From Cryobacterium lactosi (GTDB taxonomy: Bacteria; Actinomycetota; Actinomycetes; Actinomycetales; Microbacteriaceae), in the NCBI RefSeq assembly GCF_004403945.1, contig NZ_SOHM01000031.1, forward strand, positions 212,532 through 276,531: 64,000 nt of DNA, in the 5' to 3' direction. The notes below the pieces were generated by a model, which was given only the letters and a program-made list of their open reading frames with translations, was not told the origin of the DNA and searched no databases. Positions 1 through 9,034 of this stretch are shown in pieces (position 1 is the stretch's first letter; each line of letters opens with the position of its first letter). The position numbers and the translations under genes were made by a program.

Positions 1-3000
1 GCGAGAACGGCCAACAGCCCGAGTGGAAGCAGGGTGACCGCGTGCCAGGGCACGACCACGGCGCTGGCCGTCGCGCCGCCTCCGGAGGCGATGCGGGCCC
101 CGACGATGACGAGAGTCGCCACGCCCCCGGCGAGACCGACGACGATGCCGGCCGCGGCGACCGTGAGATTGTCGATCGCGGAGATGCCGACCATCCCGCG
201 GCGAGAGAGGCCGACCGCGCGCAGTTGGGCTGCCTCCAGGCGACGTGACCGGCTGACCGCCGCGGCCCGGGCACCGAATCCGGCGAGGGCGAGGAGGAGG
301 CTCGCCACCGCCGCCACGAACGTTGCCGCGAGGATTTCGGCTCGTAAGGGGGCCTCGAGCATTCGCTGGGCAACATCGGCGGAGCCGATGACGACCGCGT
401 CTGCGGGCGCCGAGGCGCCGGCTGGGGCGGCGGCCAGCCAGAGCTCATCAACCAGGGGACCGGTCGCGGAACCCTGCACAAGCTGGTGGGCGAGGCCGCG
501 GCCGTCGACCACGATCGTCGTCGTACTGCGGGCGAGCGACGGCAGTCCGGCTTCGAGCGCCCGGAGGTCGTCGACGGTTGCGGCCCCCGGCACGGCAGTC
601 GTGTCGCCGACCACTGTGAAGTTCACCGTGGCGCCGCTGAAGAAGCCGGCCAGCCGGGCGCCGGACAGCACGTCGAGGTCGTCGGCCAACGTCTCTGGGA
701 TCACGGCACCCACGGATGCCCGCGGGTTCCACCCGACGGCCCCGACTGTGGTGGGCGACGTGCCCAATTGGGCCTCGGCCGACAGCTGAATCGTGGACTC
801 GGAAACCTCAACCAGCGGCGAGTCCGCGAGCTCGTCATCGATCGACCCGAGCCATTCGCCGGCGTCGGCCACCGACACCGGTTCGGCGGGCGTGCCGTTC
901 TGCCGCACGGCGGTCACTCCGGTGACCGATAGTGTGACGGACACCGGATCGGGGAACTCCGCGGCGTCACTGAGCTGCATGGTGACGGCCACCAGCCGGG
1001 CGGCGTTGTCGTCGCCGACGGAGGGGAACCCGTCGGCTGAGGCCACAGCGGTAGTGCCGGGGCGCACGGTTGCCAGCGGCACCACGGTCAGCGCTCCCAC
1101 CCGGTCGGCCAGGACCATCGAGACCCGGGCCTCCACGCTCTCGGGTGCGGAAAGAGCGACCTGCGCCTGCACCCCGGTGGTGCCGGGCGGCAGCAAGGGG
1201 CCGGTGTCGTCGGGGTCGGTGCCGGCCAGCTCTGCGGTGATCGCCGACCCGCCGGCCGCCGCGACGGGCGCCCGATCGAGCAGGGAACGTGCCCGGGCAT
1301 CGGGGCCGAGTACCTGAACCGGTAGCGCCGGTGCGTCGCCCGGCGTATCGGCATACAGCTTGCGCAGAAGGGTGTCCCGCCGGATGACCGGCGCCGCGTC
1401 CCCGTCGGCTGTGGCGCCGGGGTCTGGCGTGATCCGGACAGGCGCGCCGACCGCCACCGCGCTGGTATCACGCACCGCCTGCTGCCAGGTCGCGGCCGTT
1501 CCCAGGACCACGACCGACGCGCCGACCGCGAGCGCGATCAGCGTGATACCAGCGGAACGACCGGGTGCGCGGGAAGCGAACCAGCCGACCAACGGTGCTA
1601 CGGCGCCGCGGCTGCGCCCAGCCAGGGCCGCGATCGGGTGCGCCGCCGTTGACGCCAGGCGACTCCCGATCAGCGCCGTGGCGATGAGCAGCACGGCTGG
1701 GGTCGCGGCGAGGAGGATATCGCCCGGTGGCGGTTCCGTCGCCGTCGCCCGCCAGACCAGCAGGCCGGACAGCACGACCACAGTGGAGCCCGCGGCGACC
1801 GCGATCGTTCCGGCAGGCATGCTGTCGCGCAGACGCCGAGGAATCGACGCCGGAAGGCAGAGCAGGCCAGCCACGGTGACGGCGACCACGGCGGCGACCA
1901 GCCACGTCGCCGCATCCGGGGCCACCCACGGCGCCAGACCCACGGCGGCCAGCGGTGGGAATCGCACCACGATCGCGTGCAGCAGTACACCGCCCCACGG
2001 GCTGACTGCAGCGATGATCACCGAGACCACCGCCGCGTCGAGTGCCACGGTGCCCGCGGTCTGCAGCCGCGACGCCCCGCGGGCTGTGAGGAGATCGAGT
2101 TCGCCCGCCCGGGAGACGATGAGCAGGCGCGCGACCGCGGAGGCCGCCGAGGCGGCGACGACGAGCAGGATGATCGCGATGATGAGGGCTACCTCTCGGG
2201 TGGCGCTGAGCCCCGCGGTCACATCAGCCAGCGCCGCTGCGATCTCCGTGTCAACGAACAACGACCCGTCGGGAAATGAGATGCCCTGTGCGATGCCGGT
2301 CTCGGCATCGTCGATCCTGTCCTGCAACGGACCCAGCCCGGCGACGTCGATCCCGGTGAAGGTCGGGTGTTCAACGGCCTCCAGCTGGGCCGGCCGGATA
2401 CCCGACGCATCCACACCGCCTCGGGCCACCAGCAGCGGCCCCACCGCGTGAACCGGATTAAAAATGTACCTGTCCGGTTCGGGAAAGTTGGGGTCGTTGC
2501 CTGACGCGGCGAGCGGGTCGTTCTCCCAGAACACGCCGGATTCGGGCTCGGCCTCGTACAGCCCGTCGACGCGTAGCGCGACTGGGGCATCACCCACAGC
2601 TGCGGTGAACGTATCGCCGACGGCGAGCCCGAGGGAACGGGCAGCGGCCTGCGGCATGGCCACACCCTCCGGTGACGACGGCCACCCGCCCTCGGTGAGG
2701 GTGGCAGCGGCGGCCGGGTCATCAAGCTCGGCGAGATAGGCGTAGACGCCGTCGGTCGTCGTCGCCCACGCGCTGGTCACCCAACCGCTGCTCGACCAGT
2801 CAACGCCCGCTCCGTAGGCCTGTTCGGTCGCCCGGTCGATGTCGGCCCTGGCATCGGTGACCGGGCTCCCGGGGTTGAGGACGCGGATGTTGACGTCGAC
2901 CCGATCCGCCGTCATCGACGCGAGGCCGTGACGCACACCGGCTTCCTCGGCGGACCGCACAAGGAGCAACGAACCGGTCAAAACGGTTCCGGCGATCACG

Positions 3001-3098
3001 GAAACGGCAAGTACGAGGGCGAAGAGTTTGGATTGGGCTTTCCACCGGCGGATTGCCAGGGTGCTGAGCCAGCTGCGCAAGGACCCGGAACGCGGCAT
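1..3098 (-). CDS. FtsX/MacB-type ABC transporter permease, C-terminus cut off by window edge
   Basis: About 1032 N-terminal residues are visible and the stop lies outside the window. The ATG at 3098 is chosen because GGAGG sits nine bases upstream. The protein begins with a basic stretch and one membrane helix (about residues 25-47), followed by a long extracytoplasmic region (about 50-280). A hydrophobic block (about 290-450) follows, then further helices and a second large outside domain, and a final helix group near the cut end. This two-block layout is that of large FtsX-family permeases, which drive lipid, peptide or protein release using ATP from a separate ATPase. No partner ATPase is visible beside it; it would lie off the left edge. 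The substrate is unknown. It resembles the two permeases at 51-57 kb in architecture, but it starts a separate transcription unit. Confidence 0.8.
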   Translation of the reverse strand, partial: MPRSGSLRSWLSTLAIRRWKAQSKLFALVLAVSVIAGTVLTGSLLLVRSAEEAGVRHGLASMTADRVDVNIRVLNPGSPVTDARADIDRATEQAYGAGVDWSSSGWVTSAWATTTDGVYAYLAELDDPAAAATLTEGGWPSSPEGVAMPQAAARSLGLAVGDTFTAAVGDAPVALRVDGLYEAEPESGVFWENDPLAASGNDPNFPEPDRYIFNPVHAVGPLLVARGGVDASGIRPAQLEAVEHPTFTGIDVAGLGPLQDRIDDAETGIAQGISFPDGSLFVDTEIAAALADVTAGLSATREVALIIAIILLVVAASAASAVARLLIVSRAGELDLLTARGASRLQTAGTVALDAAVVSVIIAAVSPWGGVLLHAIVVRFPPLAAVGLAPWVAPDAATWLVAAVVAVTVAGLLCLPASIPRRLRDSMPAGTIAVAAGSTVVVLSGLLVWRATATEPPPGDILLAATPAVLLIATALIGSRLASTAAHPIAALAGRSRGAVAPLVGWFASRAPGRSAGITLIALAVGASVVVLGTAATWQQAVRDTSAVAVGAPVRITPDPGATADGDAAPVIRRDTLLRKLYADTPGDAPALPVQVLGPDARARSLLDRAPVAAAGGSAITAELAGTDPDDTGPLLPPGTTGVQAQVALSAPESVEARVSMVLADRVGALTVVPLATVRPGTTAVASADGFPSVGDDNAARLVAVTMQLSDAAEFPDPVSVTLSVTGVTAVRQNGTPAEPVSVADAGEWLGSIDDELADSPLVEVSESTIQLSAEAQLGTSPTTVGAVGWNPRASVGAVIPETLADDLDVLSGARLAGFFSGATVNFTVVGDTTAVPGAATVDDLRALEAGLPSLARSTTTIVVDGRGLAHQLVQGSATGPLVDELWLAAAPAGASAPADAVVIGSADVAQRMLEAPLRAEILAATFVAAVASLLLALAGFGARAAAVSRSRRLEAAQLRAVGLSRRGMVGISAIDNLTVAAAGIVVGLAGGVATLVIVGARIASGGGATASAVVVPWHAVTLLPLGLLAVL

Positions 3099-3232
3099 GA
3101 CCCTTCACCTCCAGCAGTGGAAACGCAGACGGCCGCGCCGCAAGATGACTCTATCGGGGCGGTGGGCGCGGCGGGATGCGGCCCGAAGTATGTGCTGAAT
3201 TCTCCCGATCGACGGCTGCCGCCGGGAACGGG

Positions 3233-4648
3233 TCAGCGCCGCAGCTGCGCCTCGGTCGTTGCATCCGGCTCGGCGTCGGCCGGAACGGACTCGGCCTGGT
3301 CGAGGTACTGCTCGGAGATGCGGTGGTAGGACTTGGTGAAGAATGCCGCGGTGGCCGCCAGCGCCATGACGATCCCCGAAATGAGGAACACGAGTGCGAT
3401 CCCGCGTGCCTGGCCCTCGCCCAGCAGAGCGCCGAAGTCGGACCGGCCGGCATCCGAGTTCATGAACGGGATGATGATGAACTCGGCGATCGGTGCAATG
3501 AGGAACGCGGTGACCGGGGCGGCCGCCGACTCGAACGCTGCGGCGAATCCGAACACGCGGCCCTGCTCCCGGAACGGCACCACCTTCTGGATGACGGTCT
3601 GCTCGGCCGCCTCGACGGCGGGGATGAGGGTCATGTAGAGCCAGATACCCGCGGCGTACAACCACCACCACTCGCGGATCGTGAACAGCGCACCGAGCAC
3701 CCCCATGAGGATCACCAGCAGCAGCATGGTGCGGATCGGGTTGCGACCCAGGCCGAACTTCGCGATCAGCAGACCGCCGATGATGAACCCGGTCGACGTG
3801 ACGCCGAGCACGATGCCCCACAGCTCCACCGGGAACAGCTCGAGGCCGTACGGGTCCATCAGCGCCATGTAAACGCCGCCGATGAGATTGTTGAAGGTGG
3901 AGAAGATGATCAGGGCGAACAGCCCGGTCGCTGCTCGCACCGCGGTGATGCTGCCGCGCAGGTCGACCAGCGGGCGACGCTCTCCATCCTGCTGCGGTTT
4001 GGCTTCGGGGATGCGCAGGAACAATAGGTGCAACAGCGCCGCCGCCGAGAGGGAAATGGCGATAAGGAGCGTCCAGCCCATGCCCAGCAGCCCGATCGCG
4101 AGTCCGCTGAAGACACTGGTCACCATGAATGCGAGCCCCTGCACGGTGCCGACGAGGCCGTTCGCGTTGGCGTGTCGCTCGACCGGGATCAGCAGCGTGA
4201 CCACCGTGGACAGTGCGATGTTGCGCATGTTCTCGATTACCGCGCCGAACAGGATGATGCCGCTGAACAGCCAGAACCATGGCCCGCCCAGGTCGAGCAG
4301 GGTGGACTCGGGGAACAGAAGGTACAGCCCGCCGCCGATGCTGAACGCGATCAGGGTGGCCGCGCCGGCGAACACCATCACGAGGTGCTTGCGGTGCCTG
4401 TCCACGATGGTGCCGAACGCCATGGAGAACACGGCGACGAGCAGCATGTAGGCGCCGCCGATGATGCCGGTGGCGAGCACCGAGCGGGTCTCCAGATAGA
4501 CCCAGAAGGTGAGGGCGAACCAGAGAAAACTCGTGGTGACGTTGGCGACAGCCGTGTTGACCAGCACCTGCGCGAAGGTGCGGGCCCCGCCGGGTGTCGG
4601 CTCTGTCTGAGACTCGGATGCGGCGGGCGCGTCGTTCGTGTGGCTCAT
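3233..4648 (-). CDS. MFS transporter (drug-efflux type)
   Basis: A 471-residue integral membrane protein with about twelve hydrophobic helices. A loop after helix 2 reads GTIVDRHRKH, matching the MFS 'motif A' (G-x-x-x-D-R-x-x-R/K). The N-terminal 25 residues are polar and the tail is acidic, both cytoplasmic. The general layout is closest to the DHA3-like exporters annotated as macrolide or multidrug efflux proteins; the true substrate is not predictable. The start at 4648 follows GGGAGGA at good spacing. It is transcribed away from the reductase gene at 4855, and a perfect 20-bp palindrome lies 38 bp upstream, so a repressor probably controls it. It ends 134 bp before the FtsX permease starts on the same strand. 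Confidence 0.85.
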   Translation of the reverse strand: MSHTNDAPAASESQTEPTPGGARTFAQVLVNTAVANVTTSFLWFALTFWVYLETRSVLATGIIGGAYMLLVAVFSMAFGTIVDRHRKHLVMVFAGAATLIAFSIGGGLYLLFPESTLLDLGGPWFWLFSGIILFGAVIENMRNIALSTVVTLLIPVERHANANGLVGTVQGLAFMVTSVFSGLAIGLLGMGWTLLIAISLSAAALLHLLFLRIPEAKPQQDGERRPLVDLRGSITAVRAATGLFALIIFSTFNNLIGGVYMALMDPYGLELFPVELWGIVLGVTSTGFIIGGLLIAKFGLGRNPIRTMLLLVILMGVLGALFTIREWWWLYAAGIWLYMTLIPAVEAAEQTVIQKVVPFREQGRVFGFAAAFESAAAPVTAFLIAPIAEFIIIPFMNSDAGRSDFGALLGEGQARGIALVFLISGIVMALAATAAFFTKSYHRISEQYLDQAESVPADAEPDATTEAQLRR

Positions 4649-4686
4649 ATGGTCGTCCTCCCTAGGCGCTCGCGCGGCGTGGCGAG

Positions 4687-4706
4687 TTGGAACGGCGCCG
4701 TTCCAA
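4687..4706. promoter_or_regulatory. Perfect 20-bp palindrome, probable repressor operator
   Basis: TTGGAACGGCGCCGTTCCAA is identical to its reverse complement over all 20 bases. It lies between the divergent MFS exporter (start 4648) and reductase (start 4855), nearer to the exporter. Symmetry of this length with no loop suits a dimeric repressor (TetR-like) rather than a terminator. No regulator gene is adjacent, so its protein is not identified. Confidence 0.65.
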
Positions 4707-4789
4707 TCGACGGCCCCAGCCGAGCCAAGACCGTTGAATCAGTGTACGAAGCCGCACCCGACCTTGTCTGCTCATATTTGCTCTGCCCG

Positions 4790-4819
4790 TTGACATCGGC
4801 CGCTCGCGGGGAAAACGAT
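4790..4819 (+). promoter_or_regulatory. Possible promoter of the RibD-like gene
   Basis: A consensus -35 hexamer TTGACA (4790-4795) is followed after 18 bp by AACGAT (4814-4819), a weak -10. Transcription would begin about 30 bp before the ATG at 4855. The -35 is convincing and the -10 is not. Confidence 0.4.
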
Positions 4820-4854
4820 AGGGAGCACTCACTTCCACGTCTCAAGGAGCACTC

Positions 4855-5496
4855 ATGGTCGTCCGCGTTGACCTCAACATTTCCCTCGACGGCATCGGCG
4901 CGACCGCCGACCAGACGCCTGAGAACATCTTCGGCGAGGACTGGGGTCGCCTGGTCGCCCCCTATGTGGCCACCCGCACCTTTCGGGAGCGGGTGCTGCA
5001 CGAGGACACCGGCGAGGGAACCACCGGGGTCGACGACCGCTACGCGCGGGCCTACTTCGAGGGCGTGACCGCCGAGATCATGGGTGCAGGCATGTTCGGC
5101 CTGCATACCTTCCCGGACAAACCGGACTGGCGCGGCTGGTGGGGCGACGAACCGCCGTTCGCGTATCCCGTTCTTGTGCTGACGCACACCCCGCGCCCTC
5201 CGATCGAGTTCCCCAACGGCACCCGGTTCGACTTCCGCAGCGTGAGCCCGCAGGAAGCACTCGAGGAGGCGCGCACCCTGGCCGGCGATGGTGACATCCG
5301 GGTCGGCGGGGGAGTGAGCGTGGCGCGTGACTTCCTCCGCGCAGGCCTCGTCGACGAACTGCACGTCGGGATCACCCCCATCGTCCTCGGCGTCGGATCG
5401 CGCCTCTGGGACGGCCTGCACGGCCTCGAAGACGGCTATGAGGTGACCTCCGAGGTCGCGGAGAGCGGCGTCATCCACGTCACCTTTCGCCGCTGA
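4855..5496 (+). CDS. Dihydrofolate reductase-family protein (RibD C-terminal-like)
   Basis: A 213-residue cytoplasmic protein of the DHFR/RibD-C fold, an NADPH-dependent reductase family. Typical features are the N-terminal strand (VVRVDLNISLDGIGA), a 'GAGMFG' turn near residue 80, a 'VLTHTPRPP' segment near 105, a glycine-rich cofactor loop 'IRVGGGVSVARDFLRAGLVDEL' split around residues 150-170, and the closing 'ITPIVLGVGSRLW'. The family's usual length is 190-220 residues. The start is fixed by AAGGAG seven bases before the ATG. It stands alone, divergent from the MFS exporter. Members of this group are rarely true folate enzymes; the substrate is unknown. Confidence 0.85.
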   Translation: MVVRVDLNISLDGIGATADQTPENIFGEDWGRLVAPYVATRTFRERVLHEDTGEGTTGVDDRYARAYFEGVTAEIMGAGMFGLHTFPDKPDWRGWWGDEPPFAYPVLVLTHTPRPPIEFPNGTRFDFRSVSPQEALEEARTLAGDGDIRVGGGVSVARDFLRAGLVDELHVGITPIVLGVGSRLWDGLHGLEDGYEVTSEVAESGVIHVTFRR

Positions 5497-5497
5497 C

Positions 5498-5514
5498 CGC
5501 CGACCGGATCGGCG
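5498..5514 (+). terminator. Weak hairpin after the RibD-like gene
   Basis: CGCCGA and TCGGCG form a 6-bp stem with a 5-base loop directly after the stop codon, followed by TTCTC. This is short for a terminator but in the right place. Confidence 0.35.
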
Positions 5515-5602
5515 TTCTCACCCGTCGTGTCGCTCCTGGCGGGGACTGCTCTGCGCCGTCCGACATGCGTTCTCTGCGCGACTGTGCAACCATTGCTGGC
5601 TG

Positions 5603-5620
5603 ATGCAAATCGATTTGCAT
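5603..5620. promoter_or_regulatory. LacI-family operator in front of the levansucrase gene
   Basis: ATGCAAATCGATTTGCAT is a perfect 18-bp palindrome with the central CG pair characteristic of LacI/GalR-family operators. It lies 25 bp before the GH68 start codon. A LacI-family gene sits in the same locus (9035-10084), so it is the natural ligand-responsive repressor for this site. No second copy was found in front of the GH32 gene or the LacI gene. Confidence 0.75.
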
Positions 5621-5644
5621 GTTCATCTCAAGGAGTACTCAGCA

Positions 5645-7237
5645 ATGCATTCTCTCCAGAAGCGCCCACGGCGCCTCTTGGCCGCCGCGGGCACCACGGT
5701 CGCCCTCACTACAGCCGCGCTCCTCGGGCTGCCCTCCGCCGCAACGGCACTGCCCGCAGTGCAGGACGGCCCCGAACCCACTCCACATACCCAGGAGGCC
5801 CACGCCCCCGAAGATGATTTCACCGCGAAGTGGACCCGTGCTGACGCCCGGCAGCTGCAGCGCGTGTCCGACCCCACGACGCCTCCCCGCGAGAATTCGA
5901 TGCCGGCATCGCAGACCATGCCCGAGGTTCCGCAGGACTTCCCCGACATGTCCAACGACGAGGTCTGGGTGTGGGACAGCTGGCCCCTCACCGACGAAGA
6001 CGGCAACCAGTACTCGGTGAAGGGCCAGGAGATCATCTTCTCGCTGGTCGCCGACCGCAGCCTGGGCTTCGACGAGCGTCACCAGTACGCCAAGATCGGT
6101 TACTTCTACCGTGAAACGGGCGTGCCTGCCGATGAGCGGCCCGAGAACGGCGGCTGGACCTACGGCGGCCTCGTCTTCGACGAAGGTGTGACGGATCAGA
6201 TCTTCGAGGACAAGTCGTTCAGCCACCAAACGCAGTGGTCAGGTTCGGCGCGTGTGTTCAAGGGCGGCGAGGTCAAGCTGTTCTTCACCGACGTCGCGTT
6301 CTACCGCGATGCGCAGGGCCAGGACGTCAAGCCCTACGACCCGCGTCTCGCGCTCAGTGTCGGCAAGGTGCACACCACCGGCAAGGACGTGAAGCTGACC
6401 GGCTTCAACAAGGTCGACGAACTGCTCAAGGCCGATGGTGAGTACTACCAGACCGGCGAGCAGAACCCGTCCTTCAACTTCCGCGACCCGTTCACCTTCG
6501 AAGACCCGGCACACCCCGGCGAGACGTACATGGTCTTCGAAGGCAACACCGCGATGCCCCGCGACGAGGCATATTGCACCGAGGAGGACCTCGGCTATCA
6601 GGCCGGCGACCCGTTCGCCGAGACGGCCGAAGAGGTCAACGCCTCGGGTGCGACGTACCAGATCGCCAATATCGGACTCGCGAAAGCGAAGAACGACGAC
6701 CTGACCGAGTGGGAGTTCCTCCCGCCGATCCTGTCGGCGAACTGCGTGACCGACCAGACCGAGCGCCCGCAGTTCGTGTTCAAGGACGGTAAGTCCTACC
6801 TGTTCACGATCACCCACCGCGGCACGTTCGCGGCCGGGATCGACGGACCTGAGGGTGTCTACGGATTCGTCGGCGACGGCATCCGCTCGGACTTCCAGCC
6901 GCTCAACGGTTCAGGTCTGGCCCTGGGCAACCCGACAAACCTGAACTACCAGCAGGGGCAGCCGTTCGCGCCGAACGTCGATCAGCACCCCGGCGCGTTC
7001 CAGGCCTACTCGCACTACGTGATGCCCGGCGGCCTAGTGCAGTCGTTCATCGACACCATCGGCACGAACGACAACTTCGTGCGGGGCGGCACCCTCGCCC
7101 CCACGGTGAAGATGGACATTGCGGGCGATACGACGAGCGTCGACTACTCGTACGGAAACGGCGGGCTCGGCGGCTGGGCCGACGTGCCGGCAAACATCAA
7201 CATCAACCCGGGCGGCCAGGTGAAGCCGCTGCGCTGA
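5645..7237 (+). CDS. Levansucrase / fructosyltransferase, glycoside hydrolase family 68, secreted
   Basis: A 530-residue secreted enzyme that splits sucrose and transfers the fructosyl unit to water or a growing levan chain. The start is ATG 5645 with AAGGAG nine bases upstream; an in-frame ATG at 5603 is rejected because it lies inside the operator and has no ribosome site. Residues 1-37 form a signal peptide (RPRR, hydrophobic core, ending near AATA-LPA). GH68 landmarks are visible: VWDSWPL with nucleophile Asp111, NFRDP with the transition-state Asp281, and TERPQ with the acid/base Glu373. The length fits Gram-positive and actinobacterial levansucrases. It is followed by the GH32 fructanase, so polymer synthesis and breakdown sit side by side under one LacI regulator. 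Confidence 0.93.
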   Translation: MHSLQKRPRRLLAAAGTTVALTTAALLGLPSAATALPAVQDGPEPTPHTQEAHAPEDDFTAKWTRADARQLQRVSDPTTPPRENSMPASQTMPEVPQDFPDMSNDEVWVWDSWPLTDEDGNQYSVKGQEIIFSLVADRSLGFDERHQYAKIGYFYRETGVPADERPENGGWTYGGLVFDEGVTDQIFEDKSFSHQTQWSGSARVFKGGEVKLFFTDVAFYRDAQGQDVKPYDPRLALSVGKVHTTGKDVKLTGFNKVDELLKADGEYYQTGEQNPSFNFRDPFTFEDPAHPGETYMVFEGNTAMPRDEAYCTEEDLGYQAGDPFAETAEEVNASGATYQIANIGLAKAKNDDLTEWEFLPPILSANCVTDQTERPQFVFKDGKSYLFTITHRGTFAAGIDGPEGVYGFVGDGIRSDFQPLNGSGLALGNPTNLNYQQGQPFAPNVDQHPGAFQAYSHYVMPGGLVQSFIDTIGTNDNFVRGGTLAPTVKMDIAGDTTSVDYSYGNGGLGGWADVPANININPGGQVKPLR

Positions 7238-7253
7238 TCCGACCTGCCTTGCC

Positions 7254-7291
7254 GTGGGTGCCCCGCTCCGATCTCGGTCCGGGGCACCCAC
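7254..7291 (+). terminator. Long hairpin between the GH68 and GH32 genes
   Basis: GTGGGTGCCCCG (7254-7265) pairs perfectly with CGGGGCACCCAC (7280-7291) around a 14-base loop, giving a 12-bp GC-rich stem 16 bp after the GH68 stop. There is no T-run, as is common in actinobacterial terminators. It may end or attenuate transcription so that the GH32 gene is made at a lower level than the GH68 gene. Confidence 0.7.
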
Positions 7292-7352
7292 CCCTCATGG
7301 CGCGGCGTCTGCCCACAGCGCCCCCGCGCCGACCTACCCGAAGGACTTCACT

Positions 7353-9032
7353 GTGACCGATCAGGATGCCACTGCCCCCGCCGTGCCGCGGCGCAAGCCG
7401 CGCCGCCGCACGCTCATGATCATCGCCCTCGTCGTGGTCACACTGATGGTGGCCGCCACGGCAGTGACCCTCTCCTTCCTCGGGGGGAGCGGCACGAATC
7501 AAGCCCCGAGCCCGACCGAACCCTCGCCGGCCGCGTCGAGCCCGTTCCAGCGCCCGGCCGACTGGTCGCCGCACCGTCCGGCGGTGCACATGACCCCCGA
7601 GAAGAACTGGATGAACGACCCGCAGAAGCCGTTCTTGCTCGACGGCGTGTGGCACTACTACTACCTCTATAACGCCGATCACCCCGACGGGAACGGCACC
7701 GCGTGGTACCACTCGACCTCAACCGACCTCGTGCACTGGGAGGACCAGGGCGTCGCGATCGACAAGTACACCAACGGGCTCGGCGATATCTGGACGGGCA
7801 CCGCCGTCGTCGATTCCGAAAACACCGCGGGTTTCGGAGCGGGCGCGGTCATCGCCCTCGTCACCCAGCAGGTTGACGGTGTGCAGCGTCAGTCGCTGTT
7901 CGCCTCCACGGACGGCGGCTACTCGTTCGAGTCCTACGAGGGCAACCCTGTGATGGACAACCCAGGCGTTGCCGACTGGCGAGACCCGCGCGTGTTCTGG
8001 GACGACAACGCCGGGCACTGGGTGATGGCCCTCGCCGAGCACGATCGCATCGGCTTCTACACGTCGCCCAACCTGCGCGACTGGACCTACGCATCCGACT
8101 TCGTCACGACAGGCCTCGGCGTGCTGGAGTGCCCCGACCTCTTCCCGATGGCGGTCGATGGAGACCCAAACAACGTGCGTTGGGTGCTGCTCGCCGGCGC
8201 CAATGGCGCCGCCGAGGGGAAGACGACCGGCACGACCTACTGGGTCGGCGACTGGGACGGCACGACGTTCACCGCCGACGAGACCGGGCACCAGTGGCTC
8301 GACCACGGGGCGGACTACTACGCCGCCGTCACGTGGGACGACACCCGGCTCAGCGCCCAGGAGCGCCTCAACTCGCGGTACAGCATTGCCTGGATGAACA
8401 ACTGGGCCTACGCCGACGACTTCCCGACCGGTGACTGGCAGGGCGGCTCCGACTCCGTCGTGCGCAGTATCCGGCTCGGTTCGGACGGAGACACCGAGAC
8501 GCTCTATTCGGCTCCCGCAGAGGAGTTGCGATCGCTGGAGGGAGAGCCAGAGCAGATCGACCCCCTTCGCCTGGATTCGGGAAGTGCGACGGAACTCACT
8601 ACTCCCTCATCCGATGCGTATCGCCTGACACTTGACGCCAGCGTCGAGGACAGAACCGGCGAGGTGCGCGTGAAGGTGCTCAGTGCCGATGGCACGTACG
8701 CAACCGTCGGCTACGACTTTGACACCGAACTCGCCTTCGTCGCGCGGGATGCCGATGCCATCGCCTCCAAGATGCCCGCGGAGTATCGCGCCGTGCGAAC
8801 GGCACCCGTCCCGTCGGAGGACGGACGTGTGCGGCTAGACATCGTCGTGGATGTGGCCTCGATCGAGGTATTCGCAGGAGACGGCGAGGCCTCCATCACC
8901 ATGGCGACCTACGGCTCGCCCGGGGCACGTCAGCTGAGTGTGGACGCCCCCCGCGGCGCGGTCGAGATCACGGATGCGACGCTGACGCCGCTGCGTGTCG
9001 CGCCGGTCGTGCGGGAATCGGCGGCGGAGTGA
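7353..9032 (+). CDS. Fructan hydrolase (levanase/inulinase/invertase), glycoside hydrolase family 32, membrane-anchored
   Basis: A 559-residue enzyme hydrolysing beta-fructosidic bonds. The GTG start at 7353 is chosen because AAGGA lies seven bases upstream; an upstream in-frame GTG at 7254 lies inside the hairpin. After a basic N-terminus a single helix (about residues 21-45) has no obvious cleavage site, followed by a Ser/Pro-rich linker, so the enzyme is probably anchored outside the membrane. GH32 motifs: WMNDP with nucleophile Asp89, WRDP near 209-212, ECPD with acid/base Glu259, and a C-terminal beta-sandwich from about 390. WMNDPQK replaces the common WMNDPNG, as in some levanases. It converges with the LacI gene, two bases apart. 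Confidence 0.9.
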   Translation: MTDQDATAPAVPRRKPRRRTLMIIALVVVTLMVAATAVTLSFLGGSGTNQAPSPTEPSPAASSPFQRPADWSPHRPAVHMTPEKNWMNDPQKPFLLDGVWHYYYLYNADHPDGNGTAWYHSTSTDLVHWEDQGVAIDKYTNGLGDIWTGTAVVDSENTAGFGAGAVIALVTQQVDGVQRQSLFASTDGGYSFESYEGNPVMDNPGVADWRDPRVFWDDNAGHWVMALAEHDRIGFYTSPNLRDWTYASDFVTTGLGVLECPDLFPMAVDGDPNNVRWVLLAGANGAAEGKTTGTTYWVGDWDGTTFTADETGHQWLDHGADYYAAVTWDDTRLSAQERLNSRYSIAWMNNWAYADDFPTGDWQGGSDSVVRSIRLGSDGDTETLYSAPAEELRSLEGEPEQIDPLRLDSGSATELTTPSSDAYRLTLDASVEDRTGEVRVKVLSADGTYATVGYDFDTELAFVARDADAIASKMPAEYRAVRTAPVPSEDGRVRLDIVVDVASIEVFAGDGEASITMATYGSPGARQLSVDAPRGAVEITDATLTPLRVAPVVRESAAE

Positions 9033-9034
9033 AT

